A DNA stretch of 12,464 nucleotides from Flavobacteriia bacterium. Lineage in GTDB: Bacteria > Bacteroidota > Bacteroidia > Flavobacteriales > Flavobacteriaceae. This document shows positions 1 through 7,140 of the stretch, piece by piece. The notes under the pieces are model-generated. The model was not told where the DNA came from, searched no databases, and was given only the letters and a program-made list of their open reading frames with translations. The stretch lies in NCBI GenBank assembly GCA_003973375.1, contig QNYL01000078.1, forward strand, positions 1 to 12,464. Direction: 5' to 3'. How positions within the stretch are numbered: the stretch's first letter is position 1; every line of letters starts with the position of its first letter. Position numbers and translations under genes: made by a program.

Positions 1-568
1 TCTGAAGATCAAGATCTTTCAACAGGGGATTTATCCGATCTTTTTCAATTTTTTGAATCCTGATAAGGTTTTTGCCTGTTGGCTGCACTTCTTTTCCTTC
101 AGAATCAAGAAAGCGGTAACCCAAAGCAGTTGCCATACCGATACCCAGATCGTTGGTGGCACTCCCTCCGATTCCCAGAATAATCTTTTCAGCTCCCCGT
201 TCCAAAGCATCTTTGATCAGTTCACCGGTACCAAAAGAAGTAGTAAACATACAATTCCGTTCCTCTTCAGATAGCAGGTGTAATCCGGAAGCTTCTGCCA
301 TTTCAATATAGGCGGTTCTGGTTTTTTTAGAAAACAGATAAGTGGCTTTTACAGGACGAAAAAGCGGATCGCTGACCAAAAGAGTGATTTTTTCTCCTTT
401 CAGGTAATAATTCACAACTTTCATGGTGCCATCTCCTCCATCGGCAAGCGGACAATCGATGACCTTTGCATCCGGTAAAACCGAAGAAACACCTTCGGCG
501 AAAGCCTTACAGAATTCAAATCCGGTAAGGGAATCTTTAAATTTATCGGGAGCAACAACTATTTTCAA
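1..568 (-). CDS. glxK: Glycerate kinase (GlxK/GarK type), N-terminal half, cut by window edge
   Basis: Phosphorylates D-glycerate to a phosphoglycerate in the cytoplasm, feeding glyoxylate/glycerate carbon into glycolysis (family knowledge). Reading the minus strand by eye gives a protein starting MKIVVAPDKFKDSLTG, the usual opening of this family. ADGGDGT follows near residues 42-48, SFGTGELI near 111-118 and the glycine-rich GIGGSATND near 132-140. About 189 of the usual roughly 375-380 residues are present; the C-terminal half lies left of the window. The frame is open back to a stop at 625-623 but contains no ATG. TTG at 568 gives the family-typical N-terminus; TTG at 577 would add three residues (MKA) and TTG at 610 more. 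It diverges from pepP with a 74-nt gap. The product is confident and the exact start is not. Only one half is visible, so integrity of the gene cannot be judged. Confidence 0.88.
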   Translation of the reverse strand, partial: MKIVVAPDKFKDSLTGFEFCKAFAEGVSSVLPDAKVIDCPLADGGDGTMKVVNYYLKGEKITLLVSDPLFRPVKATYLFSKKTRTAYIEMAEASGLHLLSEEERNCMFTTSFGTGELIKDALERGAEKIILGIGGSATNDLGIGMATALGYRFLDSEGKEVQPTGKNLIRIQKIEKDRINPLLKDLDLQ

Positions 569-642
569 AGCCTTCAATTTTATAAAGCTAAAAATATTAC
601 TTTTATCCAAATAATGAATTGATCATCTGAAACTTTAACATC
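569..642. promoter_or_regulatory. Divergent promoter region between glycerate kinase and pepP
   Basis: This short AT-rich gap must hold the promoters of two divergent genes. On the plus strand TACTTTTA at 598-605 matches seven of eight positions of the Bacteroidota -7 element TAnnTTTG, about 38 nt before the pepP ATG. I see no convincing -33 TTG at the right distance. No Shine-Dalgarno sequence precedes the pepP ATG, as is usual in this phylum. Assignment of the element is inference. Confidence 0.35.
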
Positions 643-1938
643 ATGAGATACCCTAAACTGCCCGCTTCCCTTTTTATCAGAAACAGAAAGAATTTTACCT
701 TAAAGATGGAACCCAATGCCATTGCGATCTTTACATCAAATGACATTATGCCCACCAACGCCGATGATGTGATGGGATTTGCTCAGAATAACGATATGTT
801 CTATCTCTCAGGCATCGATCAGGAAGAATCGATTTTGTTACTCTATCCGGATGCGGAACTTCCGGAGAACAGAGAGATCCTTTTTGTAAAGGAAACCAGC
901 GATCTGATCAAGGTATGGGAAGGAGATAAGCTCACAATGGAACAGGCTGCTGAAGTTTCAGGAGTAAAAAATGTAAAATGGCTGAAAGATTTTGAACTGG
1001 CTTTACAATATATGGCTTTTGAAGCCGATATTTTTTATCTGGGACATAACGAGCATAAAAAGACCACAACTGCAGAAATGCTTACCCGTCAGGACCGGAT
1101 GATTACTTATTGCAAAGAAAAATACCCCTTACACGATTATAAAAGAGCGGCAAAGATCACCCGTGAACTGCGTCAGATCAAATCTAAAGAAGAAGTTGAT
1201 TCTATTCAAAAGGCAGTTGATATCAGTATAGGCGGTTTTAAGAGAGTGCTTAAAGCGGTTAAGACCGGTTTGATGGAATATGAACTGGAAGCTGAGCTGA
1301 CCTATGAACTATTAAAAAAAGGAGCTAAACGGAATGCTTTTCTACCCATAATTGCCTCCGGAGAAAATGCATGTGCTTTACACTACAATACCAACGATCA
1401 CGAATGTAAGGACGGGGATATGATCCTGATGGATTTTGGAGTGTGTTATGCCAATTACAATTCGGATACTACTCGATGCTTTCCGGTAAACGGTAAATTC
1501 TCCAATCGGCAAAAAGAAGTGTACAAAGCGGTTTTACACTGTTTAAAAGAAGGGTCAAAATTGTTAAAACCAGGAGCTGTCTCGGCTGAATATGAAAAGG
1601 AAATGGCAAAACTGGTAGAGGAACAACTGATCGGATTGGGTTTGTTAAATGCTGAGGAAGTAAAAAAACAAGACCCTCAAAAACCTTTGTATAAAAAGTA
1701 TTTTATGCATGGTACGGCGCATCACCTTGGCCTCGATGTGCATGATGTAGGATTGTATACACGACCTTTTGAAGCGGGAATGGTACTGACCTGCGAACCG
1801 GGAATTTACATTCCGGAAGAAGGTATCGGATGTCGTTTAGAGAACGACTACCTGATCACTGAAAGTGGCAATATCAATCTGGCTGCAGAAATGCCAATTG
1901 AGATTGAAGAGATAGAAGCTTTAATGCAAAGAGATTGA
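643..1938 (+). CDS. pepP: Xaa-Pro aminopeptidase (aminopeptidase P, M24B)
   Basis: Removes the N-terminal residue from peptides whose second residue is proline, probably in the cytoplasm during peptide recycling (family knowledge). The 431-residue protein has no signal peptide. Residues 1 to about 170 match the aminopeptidase P N-terminal domain, and about 175-425 form the M24 pita-bread domain. All five dinuclear metal ligands can be placed: D264 (MDFG), D275 (NSDTTR), H360 (TAHHLGLDVHD), E385 (TCEPGIY) and E400 (CRLEND). The proton-shuttle histidines correspond to H247 (ALHYNT) and H367 (DVHD). Length agrees with bacterial PepP (about 430-440). The ATG at 643 is supported by the N-terminal start MRYPKLPAS, which is typical of Bacteroidota orthologues as I recall them. 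The gene diverges from glycerate kinase. The 125-nt gap to the next gene on the same strand suggests separate transcription. Confidence 0.95.
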   Translation: MRYPKLPASLFIRNRKNFTLKMEPNAIAIFTSNDIMPTNADDVMGFAQNNDMFYLSGIDQEESILLLYPDAELPENREILFVKETSDLIKVWEGDKLTMEQAAEVSGVKNVKWLKDFELALQYMAFEADIFYLGHNEHKKTTTAEMLTRQDRMITYCKEKYPLHDYKRAAKITRELRQIKSKEEVDSIQKAVDISIGGFKRVLKAVKTGLMEYELEAELTYELLKKGAKRNAFLPIIASGENACALHYNTNDHECKDGDMILMDFGVCYANYNSDTTRCFPVNGKFSNRQKEVYKAVLHCLKEGSKLLKPGAVSAEYEKEMAKLVEEQLIGLGLLNAEEVKKQDPQKPLYKKYFMHGTAHHLGLDVHDVGLYTRPFEAGMVLTCEPGIYIPEEGIGCRLENDYLITESGNINLAAEMPIEIEEIEALMQRD

Positions 1939-1981
1939 TACACACCTTTATCATTTCCGGTTACTTTTACTCATAAAAGAG

Positions 1982-1997
1982 GATGTTTTTAAACATC
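1982..1997. promoter_or_regulatory. Perfect 16-bp palindrome upstream of the C45-like lipoprotein gene
   Basis: GATGTTTTTAAACATC is a perfect inverted repeat (7-bp arms around TT) in the gap after pepP, 66 nt before the next ATG. It has no T-run behind it and too tight a loop for a good intrinsic terminator. A dimeric-regulator operator for the downstream gene, or a weak hairpin at the pepP mRNA end, are both possible. The symmetry is seen directly; the role is inference. Confidence 0.35.
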
Positions 1998-2063
1998 AAA
2001 TGCATAAATTTACAAACGTAATGATCAGAGTATAAAAAGCTTAATAAAATTTAAACAATAATT

Positions 2064-3242
2064 ATGATCAAAAAAATAACACGATACCTGTTCTTAGTAT
2101 CTCTAATTGTGTTCGCTTCCTGTAGTGAAACAAATAAGTTTGAACCCAAAGAAGATACTAAATTCGAAGCTAAAGTCTTCACTGCCGGAGAGGGTATGGA
2201 TGAGGTGAAAGTGGCCGTTGTAAAAGGCACACCTTACGAAATGGGACATCAGTTAGGAAGTCTTTTAAAAGAAGACATCACCGCTTCTTTAACCTATTTT
2301 CTCAAGGCTGCACAACAGGAAGAACCTCAGCTATTAAGCAATGAGCAACTGGACAAGGCATGGGAAACCAACTCTCCTTACATCGATAACAGAGTAAAAG
2401 AAGAGATGAAAGGTATTGCTGAAGGTTCAGGAATCGATCTTAAATTGTTTCAACGCAGTCATATTATTCCTCTCATCACACCCTATTCTTGTAGCGGTGT
2501 TGCCGTTTGGGGTAAGGGTACTGCCAACGGGCATACGCTACAAATTCGCAACCTAGATTTCACAATGGATGCTAAGCTGCAAGATCATCCTGTGGTGGTA
2601 ATCTATGTTCCAAATGAAGGTACAGCTCATGTAAATGTGTCGTTTGCAGGCTACATTGCCTCACATACCGGAATGAATGCCAACCACCTAGTTTTTGGAG
2701 AAAAAGGAGAATCACCTAGTTCAGAAATACCTTATGATCTGAAGGGAGCTCATTTTAGTTTCCTTTTCCGTAAGATGATGTACGACACAAAAAATCTTGA
2801 TGATATTTTAACAACAATTAAAACTACTCCGCTAATCAAGCGTTACTACCTATTCTTCAGTGACGGTAATGAGGCAACTAAGGGAGGAGCGAAGATTCTT
2901 GTTTCAACTCCTGATGAAGTGAAGTATCATATTTGGAAAGATAACAATCCGGAAGATAATGTCGCTCCAAATACATTTTCCAACGTGATTTACCATACAA
3001 TGAATAATAAGGTAGCAGCTGAAATCATTAAAAACAACCTTGGGAATTTTACTCCGGAAAAGATGATTGAGCTTTCAAAAGCTGTTGCAGATAACGAAAA
3101 TCTGATGGATGTTGTTTATGATGCTACTACTCTTGAAATGTGGGTTGCATATGCCAATGGAGAAGGTGAAAGAGCTGCCGACAGAGGGTATGTTCATATC
3201 TCAATGAAAGAATTCCTACAGAAAGCCGGATTGGAGCTATAG
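2064..3242 (+). CDS. Lipoprotein of the C45 / NAAA-like Ntn-hydrolase family
   Basis: Members of this fold mature by self-cleavage just before a cysteine, which then acts as an N-terminal nucleophile hydrolysing amide bonds in substrates such as N-acyl amines, penicillin-type acyl groups or bile salts (family knowledge). The first 20 residues form a signal sequence ending in the lipobox FASC with C20, so this is an SPII lipoprotein on the outer or inner membrane. A C45-like pro-region follows with the glycine pattern KGTPYEMGHQLGSLL (about 54-68). The expected nucleophile is C143 in PYSCSGVAVWG, followed by GHTLQIRNLDF (156-166), whose RN-D motif is diagnostic of this superfamily. The rest (about 180-392) fits the beta chain, with GMNANHLVFGEKG near 203-215. 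The length of 392 residues is ordinary. The substrate cannot be told. It might act on peptidoglycan-derived, lipid or acyl-amino-acid amides, but this is not visible. No partner gene is obvious. Confidence 0.82.
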   Translation: MIKKITRYLFLVSLIVFASCSETNKFEPKEDTKFEAKVFTAGEGMDEVKVAVVKGTPYEMGHQLGSLLKEDITASLTYFLKAAQQEEPQLLSNEQLDKAWETNSPYIDNRVKEEMKGIAEGSGIDLKLFQRSHIIPLITPYSCSGVAVWGKGTANGHTLQIRNLDFTMDAKLQDHPVVVIYVPNEGTAHVNVSFAGYIASHTGMNANHLVFGEKGESPSSEIPYDLKGAHFSFLFRKMMYDTKNLDDILTTIKTTPLIKRYYLFFSDGNEATKGGAKILVSTPDEVKYHIWKDNNPEDNVAPNTFSNVIYHTMNNKVAAEIIKNNLGNFTPEKMIELSKAVADNENLMDVVYDATTLEMWVAYANGEGERAADRGYVHISMKEFLQKAGLEL

Positions 3243-3245
3243 AGA

Positions 3246-3260
3246 AAAGCTGACTGCTTT
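3246..3260 (+). terminator. Weak stem-loop after the C45-like gene
   Basis: AAAGC-TGACT-GCTTT gives a 5-bp stem and 5-nt loop four bases after the TAG stop, in the convergent gap before metC. The stem is short and no T-run follows, so its strength as a terminator is doubtful. I see no better hairpin for either convergent gene in 3243-3342. Confidence 0.25.
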
Positions 3261-3342
3261 GATTGTACAGAAATTAGATGAAACCCTAAATCGCGTCTCC
3301 AGTATTCGTTTTATGGCATAAAAACCTTTATTTTGATAATCT

Positions 3343-4530
3343 TTACACCAAATTAAGTGCCTGTTGAAGATCATTTACCAGATCCTGAGGATCTTCCAAA
3401 CCAACAGATATCCGCATATCCCCTAAAGAAATTCCCATACCTTTAAACTGATCTTCACTGAGTTCTTTAAGATAACTGATGGCCGGAGCATAGATCAGAC
3501 TTTCATGTCCGCCCCAGCTCACTCCGATCTGAAACAGTTGTAATCCGTTAAAAAAAGCCTTGATCTTTTCCAGATCATCTGTTCTCAGCTGAAAACTCAT
3601 CAGCCCCGAATAGCCTGTCATTTGTTCTTTGCCGAGTTCATATTGCGGAAAGCTTTTTAAGCCCGGGTAATTGACCTTTTCAATCTTTGGATGAGATTCT
3701 AAAAATTCGGCAACAACCATTGCATTCTTTTGATGACGTTCCATTCTGATGGATAAAGTTCGCAGACTTCTCAGGATCAGCCAGGCCTCGAAAGGCGCTG
3801 TTTTTGCACCGAGAAGTTCAAACTCTCTAACAAAAATGAGATCCAGGTCTTTCTTTTTACCAATAACCACACCGGCAATCACATCACTGTGCCCACCAAT
3901 ATATTTTGAACAGGAATGTACTTCAAGATCAATTCCCATAGCTATGGGTTTTTGAAAAATCGGTGATGCCCAGGTATTGTCGATAATGGTTTTGATCCCC
4001 TTGCTTTTAGCGAGTTGAGATACCCCTTTGATATCCTGCAGGCTCATCACTACAGAAGAAGGACTTTCCAGATAAAAAAGGGCCGTATTTTTACGAATAG
4101 ATTTTTCAAATTCTTCCACATTATTACCTGAAATATAGGTGATCTCAATTCCAAATTTTGGCTTTAAATAATTCTGGAGCAAATTATTGGCCGGACCATA
4201 AATATTTTTAATGGCCACAATATGATCTCCTGTTTTGATACACGATAAAATAGCTGCGCTGATGGCTGCCATTCCGGAAGGAAATAAATGTGCTTTTTCT
4301 CCGCCGGATAATTTGGCGATCTTTTCTTCAACAACTCTTACGGAAGGGTTATGCCCCCGGGAATAGATCAGGTTATTGATCCTGTCGTCAAAAGTTTTAT
4401 CCACTTCATCCCAGCTCTCTTTGGTAAAAAGCGAATTCTGATAAATGGGAGGAACCACAGCTCCTTTGCTGTGTGATTTCTTTCCGTCGTGAACCAGATA
4501 AGTTTCCGGTTTAAAGTTCATTTTTTTCAT
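3343..4530 (-). CDS. metC: Cystathionine beta-lyase type PLP enzyme (Cys/Met metabolism family)
   Basis: A cytoplasmic fold-type I PLP enzyme that cleaves the beta C-S bond of cystathionine to homocysteine, pyruvate and ammonia, and often of related thioethers (family knowledge). The 395-residue protein has the full set of residues: Y56 and R58 (IYSRG), SGM at 85-87 for the cofactor phosphate, Y111 stacking on PLP, D184 (IIDNTW), the Schiff-base lysine K209 (HSCSKYIGG), and R373 (MRISVG) for the substrate carboxylate. The motif SWGGHESL at 338-345 has the tryptophan that marks beta-lyases, whereas gamma-synthases and gamma-lyases usually have SLGG, so the beta-lyase label is preferred. It is the last gene of a three-gene operon. 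Its ATG at 4530 lies inside the end of nhaC with a 20-nt overlap; a second ATG at 4521 would shorten the overlap to 11 nt. Either arrangement implies translational coupling. The operon context suggests a dedicated thioether role rather than general methionine synthesis, but that is inference. Confidence 0.9.
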   Translation of the reverse strand: MKKMNFKPETYLVHDGKKSHSKGAVVPPIYQNSLFTKESWDEVDKTFDDRINNLIYSRGHNPSVRVVEEKIAKLSGGEKAHLFPSGMAAISAAILSCIKTGDHIVAIKNIYGPANNLLQNYLKPKFGIEITYISGNNVEEFEKSIRKNTALFYLESPSSVVMSLQDIKGVSQLAKSKGIKTIIDNTWASPIFQKPIAMGIDLEVHSCSKYIGGHSDVIAGVVIGKKKDLDLIFVREFELLGAKTAPFEAWLILRSLRTLSIRMERHQKNAMVVAEFLESHPKIEKVNYPGLKSFPQYELGKEQMTGYSGLMSFQLRTDDLEKIKAFFNGLQLFQIGVSWGGHESLIYAPAISYLKELSEDQFKGMGISLGDMRISVGLEDPQDLVNDLQQALNLV

Positions 4531-5983
4531 GAGAGTCTGTGATTTTTGTTCTTTTAGATTTCTTTTCCTTGTAAAAGCATCCTATTCCGGTAACGGCTAA
4601 AAGAGGAGCCACAATGATATTGATGAGCGATAAAAGCTGCCAGTGCCAGTAATCGGCATAAGGTACCCCCAGCGTTGCAACAACAAAAATAGTAGAAGCC
4701 GTCCAGGGTACCAGCGTTTCTATCATGGTACCGTAATCTTCAATAGATCTCGACAGCACCTTCCTTTGGATACCAAATTTATCGTATTGTTTTTTAAAAG
4801 CATCCCCGATGATAAAACTTGTAGCGCTCTGATTTGAGGTAAAAGCATTGGTAAAAGCAGTTGCCAGAAGCGTAGAGATGATCAATCCGGATTTGGTTTT
4901 TACCGATCTGAACAGTCTGCCCACAATTTTAGGCATGGCATCCATGATATCCAGTGCACCGATAAAGATAAAAACCATAAAAGTAAACATGATGGCTTCA
5001 TTCAGTTCGTAAAGTCCGCCCCTGTTGAAAAGGATATTTATATTTTCCGGTACATTTTTTACCCATCCGGCCATATTGGTATTGTAGCCGTGTAAAACCG
5101 ACTGAATAAAATCGGTTAAGGTATAATCCTGAAAAATCATTCCTAAAAAGATCGCCGATATGGCTGAAGTGATCAAAACGGGTAGTGTAGCTTTTCTTTT
5201 TAAGGAGCCTATAAGAACGATCAGCGGAGGTATGATCAGCAGAATATTAAAATTGAAAAGCGAATGAATTGTATCGGTGGTTTGCGTAATATTGGTAAGA
5301 GAATCGATATGATTTTCTGCCGGATAAACAAATCCCATGATAAAGAAAATTATGGCTGCAATAATGGCCGACGGGAAAGTTGTATAGGTCATCGACTGGA
5401 TATGATCGTACAGATTGACCTCAGTAGCAATGGATGCAAGATTAGTCGTATCAGATAAAGGAGACATCTTATCTCCAAAATAAGCACCCCCGATAATGGC
5501 ACCTGCGGTTATGGCAGGATCGGCATGAATCACGGTTGAGATACCAATGATCACGGCTCCAATGGTTCCGATAGAGCCCCACGAAGTTCCGGTAAGTGTA
5601 GAAAAAATAATCGGAATGATAAATGCAAAAAAGTAGATATAATCAGGGTTGATCACCTTGATCCCGTAATACACAAGCATGGGAATGGTACCGCTGATGA
5701 TCCAGGTACCGATAATAATACCGATGGAAAACAGGATCAGAATTGCCGGAAATCCCTTGGTGAGTTTTGCAATAATGGCATCCTGTATTTCCGGCCATTT
5801 ATAGCCTAAAATAAATAATTCTACAATGGTAAAAACTGCTGCAGCCAAAAAGATAAATTCCAAAGGGAATGTGGGAATTCCAAAAAAATGCGGACCTATT
5901 ACCAAACCATAACCAATGATAAAAACCAAAAATAAGATGGGCAGTAATAAATGAATGAATTTAAATTCTTTTGGTTTTGTCAT
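4511..5983 (-). CDS. nhaC: NhaC-family Na+/H+ antiporter (or ion-coupled solute exchanger)
   Basis: An inner-membrane secondary transporter. NhaC members exchange Na+ for H+, and the relative MleN exchanges malate for lactate, so an organic substrate is possible (family knowledge). The 490-residue protein is strongly hydrophobic, with about 11-12 membrane segments by eye. It carries the family signature GGAYFGDKMSPLSDTTNLA at 165-183 and TGTSWGS at 131-137. The C-terminus ends in a basic cytoplasmic tail (KEKKSKRTK). The length fits the family (about 460-500). The gene sits between an imine-reductase-like gene (60-nt gap) and a cystathionine beta-lyase that overlaps its 3' end, so all three are probably co-transcribed. 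The context hints that it may move the amino acid handled by its neighbours or balance ions during its uptake; the sequence cannot decide between these. The start at 5983 (MTKPKEFKF) leaves a short cytoplasmic lead before the first membrane segment. Confidence 0.9.
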   Translation of the reverse strand: MTKPKEFKFIHLLLPILFLVFIIGYGLVIGPHFFGIPTFPLEFIFLAAAVFTIVELFILGYKWPEIQDAIIAKLTKGFPAILILFSIGIIIGTWIISGTIPMLVYYGIKVINPDYIYFFAFIIPIIFSTLTGTSWGSIGTIGAVIIGISTVIHADPAITAGAIIGGAYFGDKMSPLSDTTNLASIATEVNLYDHIQSMTYTTFPSAIIAAIIFFIMGFVYPAENHIDSLTNITQTTDTIHSLFNFNILLIIPPLIVLIGSLKRKATLPVLITSAISAIFLGMIFQDYTLTDFIQSVLHGYNTNMAGWVKNVPENINILFNRGGLYELNEAIMFTFMVFIFIGALDIMDAMPKIVGRLFRSVKTKSGLIISTLLATAFTNAFTSNQSATSFIIGDAFKKQYDKFGIQRKVLSRSIEDYGTMIETLVPWTASTIFVVATLGVPYADYWHWQLLSLINIIVAPLLAVTGIGCFYKEKKSKRTKITDSHEKNEL

Positions 5984-6043
5984 CAGTTCTAAATTATTTT
6001 AAAAAAATCTATTCTTTATTTTTCGGAATATTAGCATAAGTTT

Positions 6044-7009
6044 TCATGGCTTATTTTTAAGGATCCGGTTGTAATAATATTTCGCTGCTACAAGATCTTC
6101 CACTGCATGACCTACCGATTTAAAGAGTGTAATCTCGTCTGAATTTCTTCTGCCTTCCTGCGTACCGCTACATAATTCTTCCATATCGGCCCTGATATCT
6201 CTTTCTCTTAAAATCCCCTTTTCAATTGGTATTACAATATCACCGCTTTCTTTTAATCCGGCTGAATAAGAATCGAGAAACACCTGAGAACGGAGGATCG
6301 TTTCGTCATCGGCTTCACGCATATCCTTTTTGTAGGAACCTACCAGATCAATATGCTGTCCGTTCCTTAAATATTTACCAAGAATCAGCGGCGACTGAGA
6401 TAATGTGGCTGCAGAAATGATATCGGCTTCAGCAATTACCGTTTTGATTTCCTTTACAGGAAGTATTTCAAAACCTTTTTCACTGAATTCCCGGCAAAGT
6501 TCTTCTGCTTTAGCATAATTTCTTCCCCATACATATACTTTTTTCAGATCTCTTACACTGCTGTGTGCCAGGATCAGTTCTCTCGCCAGAACCCCGGTGC
6601 CGATCATCAGCATGACAGAAGCATCCTCAACAGCCAGATAAGTGGCTGCCAGAGCAGAAGCAGCCGCAGTTCTTTTTGCCGTAAGTGCTTTGGCATCCAG
6701 TATGGCTTTTACCGTTCCGTCATGAGCATTGAAAAGCAGATAGGCTCCCTGAATTGATGGCAGATTGTATTTGCCATTGTTCGGACTCACGGTAACGATC
6801 TTAACCCCCAGTTCTTTCCCTGGATTCCAGGCAGGCATGATCAATAAAGTAGAGTCAATAAGCTCTTCAGGATTTGAGTACTGGTGATGATGCCGCAGAG
6901 GTACAACAGTGTCGGAAGAAGAAAACCCGATTTTAATTTCTGCAATCAGATCCGGGTAGTTGGTATAAGCCTGGATCTGGTTTGAATCGATGATTGGAAC
7001 AGATTGCAT
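6044..7009 (-). CDS. Ornithine cyclodeaminase / mu-crystallin family NAD(P)-dependent imine reductase
   Basis: The family includes ornithine cyclodeaminase, archaeal alanine dehydrogenase, delta1-pyrroline-2-carboxylate reductase and mu-crystallin (a ketimine reductase). The 321-residue protein has the family block GVKIVTVSPNNG (K70), D105 with LTAKRTAA (R113), the dinucleotide motif MIGTGVLA at 135-142, and a closing helix SVGHAVEDLVAA at 298-309. True ornithine cyclodeaminase has a catalytic aspartate in a VGGD motif. Here the corresponding stretch is VGSYKKDMREAD (223-234), with Tyr where Asp is expected, so lysine/ornithine cyclodeamination is unlikely. Reduction of a cyclic or linear imine to an amino acid, or the reverse, fits better; this is inference from motif comparison made from memory. 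It is the first gene of the operon with nhaC and metC and diverges from the S37 peptidase gene. Start at ATG 7009 (MQSVPIID). Confidence 0.87.
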   Translation of the reverse strand: MQSVPIIDSNQIQAYTNYPDLIAEIKIGFSSSDTVVPLRHHHQYSNPEELIDSTLLIMPAWNPGKELGVKIVTVSPNNGKYNLPSIQGAYLLFNAHDGTVKAILDAKALTAKRTAAASALAATYLAVEDASVMLMIGTGVLARELILAHSSVRDLKKVYVWGRNYAKAEELCREFSEKGFEILPVKEIKTVIAEADIISAATLSQSPLILGKYLRNGQHIDLVGSYKKDMREADDETILRSQVFLDSYSAGLKESGDIVIPIEKGILRERDIRADMEELCSGTQEGRRNSDEITLFKSVGHAVEDLVAAKYYYNRILKNKP

Positions 7010-7140
7010 GGTAAGAGTTTTTTATAAAGGTAAATATATCGAACATTTTTTAAATAAAAACTACAATTATTATGGTAATAAAGTGGAGTTGATATATATT
7101 TACAAAGGCGTATCATACTTATAAATTACCATATATCAGC
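7010..7140. promoter_or_regulatory. Divergent promoter region, OCD-nhaC-metC operon / S37 peptidase
   Basis: The 131-nt AT-rich gap contains a near-perfect inverted pair: GTAAATATATC at 7030-7040 and GATATATATTTAC at 7091-7103. Each reads TATATTTA in the direction of its own gene (7038-7031 on minus, 7095-7102 on plus), matching the Bacteroidota -7 element TAnnTTTG at seven of eight positions, 21 and 38 nt before the respective ATGs. No well-spaced -33 TTG is evident for either. They may be two promoters or two half-sites of one operator. No Shine-Dalgarno sequence is seen. Confidence 0.4.

Noticed and set aside
53..614. Plus-strand open frames at 53-274 and 423-614
   Set aside because: They lie antisense to the glycerate kinase gene, whose minus-strand protein has clear family motifs, and their translations look non-protein-like.
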